Notes under the pieces: generated by a model | Databases searched by the model: none | Told to the model about the DNA's origin: nothing | The model's input: only the letters and a program-made list of their open reading frames with translations | Source: Pseudoxanthomonas indica | GTDB lineage: Bacteria > Pseudomonadota > Gammaproteobacteria > Xanthomonadales > Xanthomonadaceae | Direction: 5' to 3' | Assembly: GCF_900167565.1 (NCBI RefSeq) | Contig: NZ_FUZV01000001.1 | Span: forward strand, 372,001-436,000 | Length of the DNA: 64,000 nucleotides | Shown here: positions 1-8,659 of the stretch, piece by piece | How positions within the stretch are numbered: position 1 is the first letter of the stretch | Layout of the letters: every line of letters starts with the position of its first letter | Made by a program: the position numbers and the translations under genes

Positions 1-757
1 GCTGCGTGCCCACGGCTTCCTTCAGCGCCGAGATCAGCGCCTGATTCTTGGCCGGAGCGGCCCAGTCCCAGTTCTTGGTGCCGGCTTCGACCACCAGCTC
101 GTTGATGATGTTGATGACCTTCTGCATTTCGCGATGGCCAAACATCACCGCGCCCAGCATCACGTCTTCGGACAGCTCGGCGGCTTCGGATTCCACCATC
201 AGCACGGCGTTGGAGGTACCGGCGACGACCAGCTCCAGCTTGGAGTCCTTCAGCTCGCTGACGGTCGGGTTCAACACGTATTCGCCGTTGATGTAGCCGA
301 CCTTGGCGGCGCCAATCGGGCCGTTGAACGGCGCGCCGGTCAGGGCGACGGCGGCGGAGGCGCCGATCAGGGCCGGGATGTCACCGTCGATTTCCGGGTT
401 CAGCGACATCACCGTGGCGATGACCTGCACTTCGTTGCGGAATTCTTCCGGGAACAGCGGACGCAGCGGGCGATCGATCAGACGCGAGATCAGCGTCTCC
501 TTTTCGGTCGCGCGACCTTCGCGCTTGAAGAAGCCACCCGGGATGCGGCCGCCGGCGTAGAACTTCTCCTGGTAGTCGACCGTCAGCGGGAAGAAGTCCT
601 GACCCTCGCGGGCCGACTTCGCCGCCACGGCGGTGACCAGCAGCACGGTGTCATCGAACTTGACGATGACGGCACCGCCGGCCTGGCGGGCGATTTCGCC
701 GGTTTCCAGGGTGACCTGGTGCTTGCCGTACTGGAAGGTTTTGGTGATTTTTGCCAC
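1..757 (-). CDS. pnp: Polyribonucleotide nucleotidyltransferase (PNPase), N-terminal part, cut by window start
   Basis: Phosphorolytic 3'-5' exoribonuclease of the RNA degradosome. About 252 codons of the N-terminal region are visible and begin [14 protein letters not shown], matching the start of the first RNase PH domain; [11 protein letters not shown] and [13 protein letters not shown] are hallmark PNPase segments at about residues 78-100. The start is a GTG (755-757) with an AAGGA box about 10 nt upstream, and no better ATG fits the family N-terminus. It lies 175 bp downstream of rpsO, the usual order. The reading frame runs off the window, so the second RNase PH, KH and S1 domains are not seen. 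Confidence 0.95.
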   Translation of the reverse strand, partial: MAKITKTFQYGKHQVTLETGEIARQAGGAVIVKFDDTVLLVTAVAAKSAREGQDFFPLTVDYQEKFYAGGRIPGGFFKREGRATEKETLISRLIDRPLRPLFPEEFRNEVQVIATVMSLNPEIDGDIPALIGASAAVALTGAPFNGPIGAAKVGYINGEYVLNPTVSELKDSKLELVVAGTSNAVLMVESEAAELSEDVMLGAVMFGHREMQKVINIINELVVEAGTKNWDWAAPAKNQALISALKEAVGTQ

Positions 758-864
758 GAGGATGAATTCCTTGACTATTGCCTATCGGATGTTGGGCCGT
801 CCACAGCCCTTGCCGCGGACGGATGGACCGGAGAACCGGTCAGGTTGCTTCTATGGAACTTGCA

Positions 865-887
865 GAAGGGAAACTTTTGCTTCCCTC
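865..887 (-). other. Small hairpin in the rpsO-pnp intergenic (pnp leader)
   Basis: AGGGAA (867-872) and TTCCCT (881-886) form a 6-bp stem with an 8-nt loop, between the rpsO terminator-like hairpin and the pnp start. In E. coli the pnp leader carries an RNase III-cleaved stem used for PNPase autoregulation. A functional match here is only a guess from position. Confidence 0.3.
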
Positions 888-888
888 A

Positions 889-920
889 AATGCAAACCGC
901 GGCGCATTGCTGCGCCGCGG
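889..920 (-). terminator. rpsO: Intrinsic terminator-like hairpin after rpsO
   Basis: A perfect 10-bp G+C-rich stem (897-906 with 911-920) and a 4-nt loop lie just downstream of the rpsO stop. On the minus strand it is followed by TTTGCATTT, an interrupted T tract, so termination may be partial. That would let some transcription continue into pnp, as in other gammaproteobacteria. Confidence 0.6.
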
Positions 921-932
921 TGGGGACTTGCA

Positions 933-1193
933 TCAGCGACGCAGACCGAGCTTTTCGATCAGGGCCTTGTAGCGCTCGTTGTCTTTCTTCTTGAGATAGT
1001 CGAGCAGGCTACGGCGACGGTTGACCAACTGCAGGAGGCCGCGACGGCTGTGGTGATCTTTCTTGTGGGTCTTGAAGTGACCGCTCAGCTGTTCGATGCG
1101 GCCGGTCAACAGGGCGACCTGGACTTCCGGCGAACCGGTGTCGGCGGGGCCGCGCTTGTTGTCTTCAATGATTTTCTGGGTATCGATGGACAT
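933..1193 (-). CDS. rpsO: 30S ribosomal protein S15
   Basis: Primary binding protein of 16S rRNA helices h20-h22 in the small-subunit platform. It has 86 residues against the usual 85-89. The family signature runs through the whole chain: [16 protein letters not shown] at about 20-35, [16 protein letters not shown] at 40-55 and LLDYLKKKD near 65. It lies between truB and pnp, the conserved position. It has its own predicted promoter upstream (1308-1336) and a leader with a hairpin. Confidence 0.98.
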   Translation of the reverse strand: MSIDTQKIIEDNKRGPADTGSPEVQVALLTGRIEQLSGHFKTHKKDHHSRRGLLQLVNRRRSLLDYLKKKDNERYKALIEKLGLRR

Positions 1194-1285
1194 GCTTATT
1201 CTCTGGAGATGCGGGGCCTGCAGGAACGCCGGGGGATACCGAAGTAAACCGGAGCACCGCGTGGCTCGCCGTGAACGAAAGGAAT

Positions 1286-1302
1286 GCCGGTGTAAAACCG
1301 GC
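1286..1302 (-). other. Hairpin in the rpsO 5' leader
   Basis: GCCGGT (1286-1291) pairs with ACCGGC (1297-1302) around a 5-nt loop inside the roughly 105-nt leader between the predicted promoter and the rpsO start. S15 represses its own translation through leader structures in several bacteria. This hairpin is a candidate part of such an element, but the known E. coli pseudoknot sequence was not recognised. Confidence 0.35.
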
Positions 1303-1307
1303 GACGA

Positions 1308-1336
1308 AGTGTAGCCGCCAAGGCCTTTTGAAACAA
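1308..1336 (-). promoter_or_regulatory. rpsO: Sigma-70 type promoter for rpsO
   Basis: On the minus strand, TTGTTT (1331-1336) and TACACT (1308-1313) are separated by exactly 17 bp. The element lies in the short space just after the truB stop and about 115 bp before the rpsO start. It would let rpsO-pnp be transcribed apart from the nusA-infB-truB read-through. Confidence 0.55.
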
Positions 1337-1340
1337 GGTT

Positions 1341-2300
1341 TTATTCGCCGTGCAGCGCTTTGGACGGGCGGACGACGGCCCAGGTGAACAAGCGCTGCGG
1401 CACCAGCGAACCGCCTTCATCTATCTGCGCCAGCCCCAAGGCACGCCGATCCGGGGCCAATACGGTGACCAGGTCGCAGGCCGCGCCACGCTGGTGCAGG
1501 CGCTGGCCCATGCCGAAGCGGCGGGCCTCGTCGGCGCTCAGCACGACGCTGGGAAAGTCGCTCAGGCCCTGCTCCACCGGCAGCAGGCAGGCCAGCAAGG
1601 CCTCGTCTCCCTGGCCGGCGATACGCACCAGATCCTGCAGGGTGTACATCGTCGGCTGCCGGAACGGCTCCACCCACAGCCGCCGCAGCACCGCCACATG
1701 CGCGCCACAGCCCAGGGTCTCGCCCAAATCGCGGACCAGGCTGCGCACGTAGGTGCCGGAGCCGCATTCCACCCGCAGCCGCAGCAGCGGCCGGGCCGGG
1801 TCGGTCATGTCCAGATCCATCAGTTCCAGCCGATGCACGTGGACATCGCGCACCGGCGCCTCGATGTCGTCGCCCCGGCGGGCCTTGGCGTACAGCGGCT
1901 CGCCCCCCTGCTTGAGCGCCGAATAGATGGGCGCACGCTGGCGGATGGCGCCGCGCAACGGTGCCAGTGCGGCCTCGATGAGGCCGGCGTCCAGCGTGGG
2001 GACCGGTCGTTCACGCAGCACCGCGCCTTCGGCATCGTCGGTGTCGGTGGTGACGCCGAGCACGGCCGTGGTTTCGTAGGCCTTGTGCGCGCCCAGCAGC
2101 AGGCCGGCGATCTTGGTCGCCTCGCCAAAGCACAGGGGCAGCAGGCCGGTGGCCAGCGGGTCCAGGCTGCCGGTATGGCCACCCTTCTCGGCGCGGAACA
2201 GTCGGCGAGCCGCCTGCAGGGCGGCGTTGGAACTCATGCCTTGCGGCTTGTCCAGCAGCAACAGGCCGTCCAGTGCCCGGAACTCAAACTTGGCGGGCAT
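1341..2300 (-). CDS. truB: tRNA pseudouridine(55) synthase TruB
   Basis: Isomerises U55 to pseudouridine in the T-loop of tRNAs. It has 319 residues, usual for the family. The catalytic motif [12 protein letters not shown] puts the nucleophile at Asp47, and the N-terminal [13 protein letters not shown] is typical. The start is the ATG at 2300 giving [12 protein letters not shown]; the open frame extends further upstream but would run into rbfA. Only 7 bp separate it from the rbfA stop, so they share a transcript. The C-terminal part (about 245-315) is the PUA-like RNA-binding domain. Confidence 0.97.
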   Translation of the reverse strand: MPAKFEFRALDGLLLLDKPQGMSSNAALQAARRLFRAEKGGHTGSLDPLATGLLPLCFGEATKIAGLLLGAHKAYETTAVLGVTTDTDDAEGAVLRERPVPTLDAGLIEAALAPLRGAIRQRAPIYSALKQGGEPLYAKARRGDDIEAPVRDVHVHRLELMDLDMTDPARPLLRLRVECGSGTYVRSLVRDLGETLGCGAHVAVLRRLWVEPFRQPTMYTLQDLVRIAGQGDEALLACLLPVEQGLSDFPSVVLSADEARRFGMGQRLHQRGAACDLVTVLAPDRRALGLAQIDEGGSLVPQRLFTWAVVRPSKALHGE

Positions 2301-2307
2301 GCGCCGC

Positions 2308-2682
2308 TCAGGCCTCGGAATCGTCGTTGTCGTTGTGTTCGGGCAGGTCGCGCAGCAACTGGTCGATGCGCTCGCCACGATCCACCGAATCGTCGTAGTG
2401 GAAGTGCAGCTCGGGCACGTGGCGCATCTTGACCCGGCGCGCCAGTTCCATGCGCAGTTCGCGCGCCAGTTCCTTCAGGCCCTTGATGGCGTCGGCCGAA
2501 CGCTCCGGCAACAGCGCGGTCACGTAGACCTGCGCATGCGCCATGTCGCGGGTCACTTCCACGTCGGAGACGCTGACCGACGGCAGGCCGTATTCGCGGA
2601 CGGCTTCGTGCACGAGCGTGCCCAATTCCCGGCGGAGCTGGGCGGAAACACGATCGGTGCGGTGGAAGGATTTCTTGGGCAT
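2308..2682 (-). CDS. rbfA: 30S ribosome-binding factor A
   Basis: Cold-shock and assembly factor that binds the 30S subunit near 16S helix 1 during late maturation. It has 124 residues with the KH-like RbfA fold: [15 protein letters not shown] at the N-terminus, MAHAQVYVT in the central strand and [18 protein letters not shown] near the C-terminus. It sits between infB and truB, as in most bacteria. A short acidic tail ([10 protein letters not shown]) follows the domain. Confidence 0.97.
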   Translation of the reverse strand: MPKKSFHRTDRVSAQLRRELGTLVHEAVREYGLPSVSVSDVEVTRDMAHAQVYVTALLPERSADAIKGLKELARELRMELARRVKMRHVPELHFHYDDSVDRGERIDQLLRDLPEHNDNDDSEA

Positions 2683-2710
2683 TGAGTACTGCAGTAAGTA
2701 GAGATGGAGT

Positions 2711-2736
2711 CGCAGGCGGCGGTGAAGCCGCCTGCG
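2711..2736 (-). other. Perfect hairpin between infB and rbfA
   Basis: A perfect 10-bp inverted repeat (2711-2720 and 2727-2736) with a 6-nt loop lies just downstream of the infB stop in the 63-bp gap before rbfA. No T tract follows on the minus strand, so it is not a standard terminator. It may be an mRNA processing or stability stem that adjusts infB relative to rbfA-truB. Confidence 0.5.
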
Positions 2737-2745
2737 CTTGCAGCA

Positions 2746-5406
2746 TTACAGCGTACGCTGGACTTCGATGCGCTCGAAGCACTCGATCTGGTCGCCCGGC
2801 TTGACGTCGTTGTACGCCTTCACGCCGATACCGCATTCGGTGCCGTTGCGCACTTCCTCGACGTTTTCCTTGAAGCGGCGCAGCGATTCCAGTTCGCCCT
2901 CGAACACCACCACGCTGTCGCGCAGCACGCGGATCGGCTTGTTCCGCTTGACCACGCCTTCGATGACCATGCAACCGGCGACCGCGCCGAACTTGGAGCT
3001 GCGGAAGACGTCGCGGACCTCGGCGGTGCCGATGATCTCTTCGCGGATCTCCTTGCCCAGCAAGCCGGACGCCACCTGCTTCACCTGGTCGATCACGTCA
3101 TAGATGATCGAGAAGTAGCGCAGGTCCACGCCGTTGGCTTCGATGATGCGGCGGGCCGAGGCATCGGCACGCACGTTGAAGCCGATGACCGTGGCCTTGG
3201 CGGTGACCGCGGCGTTGGCGTCGGATTCGGTGATGCCGCCGACGCCGGCGTTGATCACGTTGATGCGGATGAGGTCGTTGGACAGGCCCACCAGCGATTG
3301 CTTGAGCGCTTCCACCGAACCCTGCACGTCGGCCTTGATGACCAGGTTGAGCACCTGCTGGCCTTCGCCCTGGCCCATCTGCGCCAGGATGTCTTCCATG
3401 CGGTTGCCGGCCTGCTTGACCAGGCGCGATTCGCGGCGCTTGGCGTCGCGCTGCTGCGCCACGTCCTTGGCCAGGCGCTCGTCCTCGACCACCACGAAGT
3501 CATCGCCGGCATCGGGCACGCCCGACAGACCCAGCACCTGTACCGGAATCGAGGGACCGGCCGAATCCGGCTGCTTGCCGGTTTCGTCGAACAGTGCGCG
3601 CACGCGGCCGTACTGGATGCCGCACACCAGGTAGTCGCCCTTCTTCAGGGTGCCCTGCTGCACCAGCACCGTCGCGACCGGGCCACGGCCCTTGTCCAGC
3701 GAGGATTCGATGACCACGCCGCTGGCGCGACCGTCGCGCACGGCGGTCAGTTCCAGCAGTTCGGCCTGCAGGCTGATCGCATCCAGCAACGCATCCACGC
3801 CCATGCCGGTCTTGGCCGAGATTTCCACCATCTGGGTGTCACCACCGAAATCTTCGGCAACGACTTCTTCGGCCAGCAGTTCGTTCTTCACCCGCAGCGG
3901 ATCGGCGTCGGACTTGTCCATCTTGTTGACCGCGACGATCAGCGGCACCTTGGCCGCCTTGGCGTGCTGTACGGCTTCGCGCGTCTGCGGCATCACGCCG
4001 TCGTCGGCCGCCACCACCAGCACCACGATGTCGGTCAGCTTGGCGCCGCGCGCACGCATGGCGGTGAACGCCGCGTGGCCCGGGGTATCGAGGAAGCTGA
4101 TGGTGCCCTTGGGCGTATCCACGTGGTACGCGCCAATGTGCTGGGTGATGCCGCCGGCTTCGCCGGTGGCGACCTTGGTGCGGCGGATGTAATCCAGCAG
4201 CGAGGTCTTGCCGTGATCGACGTGGCCCATGATGGTGACCACCGGCGGACGCGCAATCTTGTCGCCCTGCTGATCTTCGGTGTGCGCCAGCAGTTCGGTC
4301 TCGGCGTCATTGGCATCGGCACGCACGGCCTTGTGGCCGAGTTCTTCGGTCACCAGTGCGGCGGTGTCGTGATCGATGGTCTGGGTGATGGTGGCCATCA
4401 CGCCCATCTTGAACATCGCCTTGACCACGTCGCTGCCCTTGAGCGCGAGCTTGTTGGCCAGGTCGGCGACGGTGATGGTTTCGCCAATCGCCACTTCGCG
4501 CACGATCGGCGCGGTCGGGCGTTCGAAGCCATGCGCACCACCACCGCCACCCCGGCTCTGCTCCATGTGCCGCTTGGGCTTGGGCTTGCCACGGGTGGTG
4601 GTGCGACGCGCGCGCTCGGCGGCCGACAGATGCAGCTGGCCGGCAAAGCGGCTGGCGGCGTCATCGTCCTCGATGCCACTGACCATGGCGTGGGAACCAC
4701 GGGTCTTGTGCTTGGCAGCGGCGGCGCCGGCATTGCGGTCGTCGGTGCGCGGCGGGTCCTTGCGCACCACCTGCTTGGCGACGTGGTGTCCACCCGAACG
4801 CGGCGTGGTGGCCGCACGCTCACCGGCGGCGCCGGTCGCGGGCGCGGCGGTTTCACCCGCGGCTTCGGCTTCGGCGCGCGCGGCTTCTTCAGCGGCACGG
4901 GCGGCTTCGCGCACGGCCTCTTCTTCCTTGCGCTTGGCTTCCAGCTCCTCGGCGCGACGGCGATCCGTCTCGGCCAGGCGCTGCTGTTCGCTCAGGTTGC
5001 GCTGCTTGGACGCTTCCAGCTTGCGCAGGATTTCGGCGCGTTCCGGATCCGGCTCGGCCGCGGATGCCGCAGGGCTGGTATCCACTTCCGACGGCTTGAC
5101 GTAGGTGCGCTTCTGGCGCACTTCCACGTTCACCGTGGTCTTGCTGCGTCCGGCAGCCACGGTCACTTCCTGCACCTTGCGGCGATTCAGGGTGATCTTC
5201 TTGGGCGCGTCGACTTCTTCTGCCGGCTTTTCGGTCTTGCCGTGAGTACGGCGAAGGAAGCCCAGCAGCTTCATCTTTTCGGTACTGGTCACGACCTGGT
5301 CGGGACCGCTGAAGCTCATGCCGGCTTCGGCGAGCTGTTCCAGCAGTTTCTCGACCGGCGTGTTGACCAGTTCAGCGAGCTTGCGGATGGTGGTTTGCTG
5401 CGACAT
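2746..5406 (-). CDS. infB: Translation initiation factor IF-2
   Basis: GTPase that places fMet-tRNA in the 30S P-site and promotes subunit joining. It has 886 residues. It contains an IF2N domain (about 1-55, [14 protein letters not shown]), a long charged Ala/Glu/Arg-rich linker (about 120-230), and the G domain with G1 GHVDHGKT at 394-401, DTPGH at 440-444 and NKMD at 494-497; domains II to IV follow. The start is the ATG at 5406; an upstream in-frame ATG would add an unrelated leader. It lies downstream of nusA by about 110 bp and upstream of rbfA. Confidence 0.98.
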   Translation of the reverse strand: MSQQTTIRKLAELVNTPVEKLLEQLAEAGMSFSGPDQVVTSTEKMKLLGFLRRTHGKTEKPAEEVDAPKKITLNRRKVQEVTVAAGRSKTTVNVEVRQKRTYVKPSEVDTSPAASAAEPDPERAEILRKLEASKQRNLSEQQRLAETDRRRAEELEAKRKEEEAVREAARAAEEAARAEAEAAGETAAPATGAAGERAATTPRSGGHHVAKQVVRKDPPRTDDRNAGAAAAKHKTRGSHAMVSGIEDDDAASRFAGQLHLSAAERARRTTTRGKPKPKRHMEQSRGGGGGAHGFERPTAPIVREVAIGETITVADLANKLALKGSDVVKAMFKMGVMATITQTIDHDTAALVTEELGHKAVRADANDAETELLAHTEDQQGDKIARPPVVTIMGHVDHGKTSLLDYIRRTKVATGEAGGITQHIGAYHVDTPKGTISFLDTPGHAAFTAMRARGAKLTDIVVLVVAADDGVMPQTREAVQHAKAAKVPLIVAVNKMDKSDADPLRVKNELLAEEVVAEDFGGDTQMVEISAKTGMGVDALLDAISLQAELLELTAVRDGRASGVVIESSLDKGRGPVATVLVQQGTLKKGDYLVCGIQYGRVRALFDETGKQPDSAGPSIPVQVLGLSGVPDAGDDFVVVEDERLAKDVAQQRDAKRRESRLVKQAGNRMEDILAQMGQGEGQQVLNLVIKADVQGSVEALKQSLVGLSNDLIRINVINAGVGGITESDANAAVTAKATVIGFNVRADASARRIIEANGVDLRYFSIIYDVIDQVKQVASGLLGKEIREEIIGTAEVRDVFRSSKFGAVAGCMVIEGVVKRNKPIRVLRDSVVVFEGELESLRRFKENVEEVRNGTECGIGVKAYNDVKPGDQIECFERIEVQRTL

Positions 5407-5516
5407 TCGAGTCCTAGTTTCTGTGGTGCGCTCCTTCGCCTGTTGCAGAGGAACGCCCCTTTTCAAGGGTGGGAATTCTAAGCCCTGCTGAGTCCAGGGC
5501 GGTGTTCATCGCCGAA

Positions 5517-7028
5517 TCATTCGCCGCGCTCCAGGCGGGCGATCTCCTCGGCGCGGGCGGCCAGGATCAGCGCGGCGGCGCGTTCCCCGTCCAACCCCTC
5601 GATGCCGAACTCGACCACTTCATCGGCGGCCAGGTCGGACAGGTCTTCGCTGGTGCGCACGCCGTGGCTGGCCAACGCATAAGCGGTTTCCTCGTCCATG
5701 CCGGCCAGGGCCAGCAGGTCGTCGGCCGGCTGGTTCTCTTCCAGCACTTCTTCTTCGGCCAGCGCTTCGTTGAGCAGCGCGTCGCGGGCGCGGGCGCGCA
5801 GCTCTTCGACGATGTCCTCGTCGAAGCCTTCCACCGCCAGCAGTTCGCCGACCGGCACGTAGGCGATTTCCTCGACCGTGCTGAAGCCTTCGGCGACCAG
5901 GATGGCGGCGATTTCCTCGTCCACTTCCAGCTTGTCCATGAACAGCTGGCGGGCCACGACCTGCTCGGCTTCGGACTTGGCGGCAACCTGATCCTGGGTC
6001 ATCACATTGAGCTGCCAACCGGTCAGGCGGCTGGCCAGGCGCACGTTCTGGCCGCCCTTGCCGATCGCCTGGGCCAGGCGATCTTCAGCCACGGCCAGAT
6101 CCATCGAATGCTTTTCTTCGTCGACGATGATCGACTGCACTTCCGCCGGCGCCATCGCGTTGATGACGAAGGTGGCCGGGTTGTCGTTCCACAACACGAT
6201 GTCCACGCGCTCGCCGTTGAGTTCGTTGGACACCGCCTGCACGCGCGAACCGCGCATGCCGATGCAGGCGCCGATCGGATCGGTGCGGTTGTCGTGCGCT
6301 AGCACGGCGATCTTGGCGCGGTCGCCCGGGTCGCGTGCACAGGCCTTGATTTCCACCAGGCCCTGGCCGACTTCCGGCACTTCCAGCTTGAACAGCTCGA
6401 TCATGAATTCCGGCGCGGCGCGGCTGATGAACAGCTGCGGGCCACGTGGCTCGGAACGCACGTCGAAGAGGTAGCCACGCACGCGGTCACCGGCGCGCAG
6501 CACGTCGCGCGGGATGCCCTTGTCCTTGGGGATGAAGGCTTCGGCGTTGCCGCCCAGGTCGACATAGATGTTGCCGCGCTCGGCACGCTTGACCACGCCG
6601 GTGACCAGCTCACCCACGCGATCGGTCCAGGCATCGACCACCTGCTGGCGCTCGGCTTCGCGCACACGCTGCACGATCACCTGCTTGGCGGCCTGGGCGG
6701 CGATGCGGCCGAAGTCCGGGTTTTCGATCTGCTCTTCGATCCAGTCGCCCAGTTCGGCGCCTTCGGCTTCGTCTTCGGCGTCCATCATGCGGATCTGGCG
6801 ATCCGGCGATTCCATCACCACGTCGTCGGCCACGACTTCCCAGCGACGGAAAGTCTCGTAGCTGCCGTCCTTGTGATCGATGGACACGCGCACGGAAACG
6901 TCCTGATCGAAATAGCGCTTTTTGGCGGCGGAGGCCAATGCGGCTTCGATCGCATCGAAGATCACTTCGCGCGGCACGCCCTTCTCATTGGCGACCGCAT
7001 CCACGACCAGCAAAAGTTCCTTACTCAT
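5517..7028 (-). CDS. nusA: Transcription termination/antitermination factor NusA
   Basis: RNA polymerase-binding factor controlling pausing, termination and antitermination. It has 503 residues. The order is the N-terminal RNAP-binding domain (about 1-130), S1 (about 135-200), two KH domains (about 230-345, with IGACIGMRGSRV and AIGKGGQNVRLA), and two C-terminal acidic helix-hairpin-helix repeats typical of proteobacterial NusA. Two adjacent ATGs exist (7029-7031 and 7026-7028); the second is chosen because its spacing from GGAG is better. The rimP stop codon directly abuts the first ATG, so the two are translationally coupled. Confidence 0.98.
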   Translation of the reverse strand: MSKELLLVVDAVANEKGVPREVIFDAIEAALASAAKKRYFDQDVSVRVSIDHKDGSYETFRRWEVVADDVVMESPDRQIRMMDAEDEAEGAELGDWIEEQIENPDFGRIAAQAAKQVIVQRVREAERQQVVDAWTDRVGELVTGVVKRAERGNIYVDLGGNAEAFIPKDKGIPRDVLRAGDRVRGYLFDVRSEPRGPQLFISRAAPEFMIELFKLEVPEVGQGLVEIKACARDPGDRAKIAVLAHDNRTDPIGACIGMRGSRVQAVSNELNGERVDIVLWNDNPATFVINAMAPAEVQSIIVDEEKHSMDLAVAEDRLAQAIGKGGQNVRLASRLTGWQLNVMTQDQVAAKSEAEQVVARQLFMDKLEVDEEIAAILVAEGFSTVEEIAYVPVGELLAVEGFDEDIVEELRARARDALLNEALAEEEVLEENQPADDLLALAGMDEETAYALASHGVRTSEDLSDLAADEVVEFGIEGLDGERAAALILAARAEEIARLERGE

Positions 7029-7031
7029 CAT

Positions 7032-7670
7032 TCACTCCGCGCGCGGCTTGCTTGCCGCCGGTTTGTTGGATTGTTTTTTGTTGCCAGAGGGCTTGCGCGC
7101 GGCTTTCTTGCCGGGGGCTGGCTTCTTGGCACTGCTCGGGTTGGAGTCGGCCTTCTTCTTGCCGCCTCCGGGTTTTTCGGGCGCCAGGCCCAACGCGGCC
7201 CAGTCGGGGACCAGCCGCGCCTTGTCGATATTGTCGAACGCCACCAGCAGATCGTGGCCGTCGAGATCGAGCAGGATGTCCTGCCCATCGACGCGGACGA
7301 TCTTGCCCAGCAGACGACGACGGCCGTCCTGCGGCAGCTTCAGCACGGCCTTGACCGACTCGCCCACGTGGCGGACGAAATGGGCCAGGGTGAACAGGGG
7401 GCGGTCGACGCCGGGAGACGAGACTTCCAGCGTGTAGTTGCCGGTGATCGGGTCTTCCACGTCCAACTGGGCGGACACTTCGCGGCTCACCGCCTCGCAG
7501 TCCTCGATATTGACGTGGCGGGTCTCGCGTTCGGCTTCCTGGACGTCGATGTACAGGCGCACGGTGGCGCCGCCCGGTGCGGGCAGGTATTCGATCCCCA
7601 GCAACTCCAGGCCCAGCGCCTGGACGGTCGGGCTCAGCAGTTCCGAGATTTGGGTGGACTTGTCGCTCAC
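7032..7670 (-). CDS. rimP: Ribosome maturation factor RimP with a basic C-terminal tail
   Basis: 30S assembly factor. It has 212 residues, longer than the common 150-200. The core (about 1-162) shows [10 protein letters not shown], the YIDVQE segment, [12 protein letters not shown] (82-93) and a C-terminal SH3-like part. Residues about 165-212 are a Lys/Ala/Pro-rich, probably disordered tail. The start is a GTG (7668-7670) preceded by AAAGG at about 8 nt; an upstream ATG would place the Shine-Dalgarno sequence inside the gene. First gene of the rimP-nusA-infB series. Confidence 0.95.
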   Translation of the reverse strand: MSDKSTQISELLSPTVQALGLELLGIEYLPAPGGATVRLYIDVQEAERETRHVNIEDCEAVSREVSAQLDVEDPITGNYTLEVSSPGVDRPLFTLAHFVRHVGESVKAVLKLPQDGRRRLLGKIVRVDGQDILLDLDGHDLLVAFDNIDKARLVPDWAALGLAPEKPGGGKKKADSNPSSAKKPAPGKKAARKPSGNKKQSNKPAASKPRAE

Positions 7671-7710
7671 GCAATGACCTTTGCCAGGTGTCCCAAAAAA
7701 GGGAGGGTGC

Positions 7711-7742
7711 AAAAACAACAAGGGGCCCGGTGGGCCCCTTGT
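7711..7742 (-). terminator. Strong intrinsic terminator upstream of rimP (candidate attenuator)
   Basis: An 11-bp perfect stem, ACAAGGGGCCC (7718-7728) and GGGCCCCTTGT (7732-7742), with a 3-nt loop is followed on the minus strand by TTGTTTTTG. It ends about 41 bp before the rimP GTG and lies downstream of the predicted promoter at 7911-7939. It would therefore stop transcripts before the nusA operon unless they read through. Confidence 0.75.
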
Positions 7743-7910
7743 CCGATGCGCTGGATTCCGGTGCAGCGACTGAAACTTCGTCGCTGCGAGCCCGAGCTTG
7801 GGGTGCGAGAGCCTGTTTTCAAGGCTTTCCCACCCGGGAAGCTAGGTGCAGAAGCAGGATCTGGCCCGATTCCATGAGCCGGTTCGCATTGCCTTCCGCG
7901 GAAGCCGCAA

Positions 7911-7939
7911 ATGATAGCCGCTGCACAGCGGGGGTGCAA
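7911..7939 (-). promoter_or_regulatory. Sigma-70 type promoter for the rimP-nusA-infB operon
   Basis: On the minus strand TTGCAC (7934-7939) and TATCAT (7911-7916) are separated by 17 bp. The predicted start near 7904 gives a leader of about 235 nt that contains a hairpin at 7763-7787 and the strong terminator at 7718-7742. The same -35 hexamer is used by the predicted tpiA promoter. Confidence 0.6.
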
Positions 7940-7982
7940 ACCCGAGGCGATTGGAGCGGAAAAGCCTTGCCTCCGTTAGATC

Positions 7983-8080
7983 GGGAGCAGGCCACGCGAA
8001 ACAGGGCTCGGAAACGCTCCCTCGTCTGAAACAGGGTGGCCTAGTAGCGGTCCGATCCCTGTTTCGCGTGGCCTGCTCCC
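7983..8080. repeat. Long inverted repeat, 24-bp perfect core arms
   Basis: The 24-base arm at 7983-8006 is an exact reverse complement of 8057-8080. With one mismatch the pairing extends inward to about 29 bp (7983-8011 and 8052-8080), leaving a 40-bp spacer. It lies in the non-coding space between tRNA-fMet and rimP and contains no ORF. It resembles a palindromic MITE or REP pair rather than a terminator, since no T tract is present. Confidence 0.8.
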
Positions 8081-8132
8081 ACTCCCCTGCATCCCTTCAT
8101 GCGATTGCATGGCAAAACGAAGGTGGGCCTTT

Positions 8133-8172
8133 GCTCCTTCCCCTGCTTGCGGGGGAAGGTTGGGATGGGGGC
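8133..8172 (-). repeat. REP-like palindromic element, type A (minus orientation)
   Basis: Contains a near-palindrome of the form CCTTCCCC-N-GCTTGC-GGGGGAAGG followed by GGATGGGGGC. It is the reverse complement of the type-A element seen at 48520-48570 and 51321-51371, with few differences. It is non-coding and intergenic. Confidence 0.7.
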
Positions 8173-8433
8173 AGAGCGCAGACGGGAACTCAAAGCTACC
8201 CACTTCGCTGCGGCCCACCCAAGCCTCCCCGCTTCACCGGAACGGAGCGATGGAAGGACCCGAAATCGTACTCTGACCCTGTTTTTTACTAGCACCCTCG
8301 ACAACCGAAGGGCCGCGATGTGTCCAGGCGGGGCCAGGCACCTCGCTGTACCCTCCCCCCCTGCTTTTCAAACAGCCAACCCATCAGCAGGTTCGGCCAG
8401 AACGCAAGAACCAGGAACCGAAAGCAAACGCCC

Positions 8434-8470
8434 AAAACAAAAACGGCGACCTCGTTGCCGAGATCACCGT
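8434..8470 (-). terminator. Intrinsic terminator of tRNA-fMet
   Basis: A 12-bp stem (8443-8454 with 8459-8470, including two G-U pairs) is closed by a GCAA tetraloop on the minus strand and followed by TTTTTGTTTT. It lies 46 nt beyond the 3' end of the initiator tRNA, so the tRNA appears to be an independent unit and not part of the rimP-nusA message. Confidence 0.7.
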
Positions 8471-8516
8471 CCTGTTTTTTCGAAGAAGACCGGAGCAAAG
8501 GTCACTCTTCATTCTG

Positions 8517-8593
8517 TGGTAGCGGGGGCAGGATTTGAACCTGCGACCTTCGGGTTATGAGCCCGACGAGCTGCCAGACTGCTCCACCCCGCA
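8517..8593 (-). tRNA. Initiator tRNA-fMet (anticodon CAT)
   Basis: A 77-nt cloverleaf with encoded CCA. The anticodon stem has the GGG/CCC initiator pairs around CTCATAA (GTCGGGCTCATAACCCGA), the T-loop is GGTTCAAATCC, and position 1 (T) opposes T72, so the end pair is unpaired as required for formylation. It sits just upstream of rimP-nusA-infB, matching the metY-nusA arrangement of other gammaproteobacteria. Confidence 0.97.
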
Positions 8594-8604
8594 GCAGAAG
8601 CGGA

Positions 8605-8633
8605 ATTATGAGGGCTGCGCCGAAATAACGCAA
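8605..8633 (-). promoter_or_regulatory. Promoter of tRNA-fMet
   Basis: Minus-strand TTGCGT (8628-8633) and CATAAT (8605-8610) with a 17-bp spacer lie 12 nt before the mature tRNA 5' end, in the 66-bp gap after nuoN. A G+C-rich stretch follows the -10, as in stringently controlled stable-RNA promoters. Confidence 0.6.
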
Positions 8634-8659
8634 CCATCACCACAACAAAAACTCAGGTT

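Larger units (their letters stand above)
7743..8433. other. Non-coding stretch between the rimP attenuator and the tRNA-fMet terminator
   Basis: No convincing gene. It holds the rimP promoter (7911-7939), a leader hairpin (GCAGCGAC 7763-7770 with GTCGCTGC 7780-7787), a long inverted repeat (7983-8080) and one REP-like element (8133-8172). Nothing further was recognised in 8173-8433. The short open frames here have no plausible start signal or protein-like composition. Confidence 0.6.

Noticed and set aside
2704..5481. 925-codon open frame on the plus strand opposite infB
   Set aside because: Antisense to a clear infB; high G+C keeps third-position-biased frames open. The translation is His/Asp/Gly-rich with no recognisable domain.
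7951..8560. Several 80-150 codon frames around the inverted repeat and tRNA-fMet
   Set aside because: They run through the palindromic repeats and the tRNA gene; no start signals or recognisable protein features.
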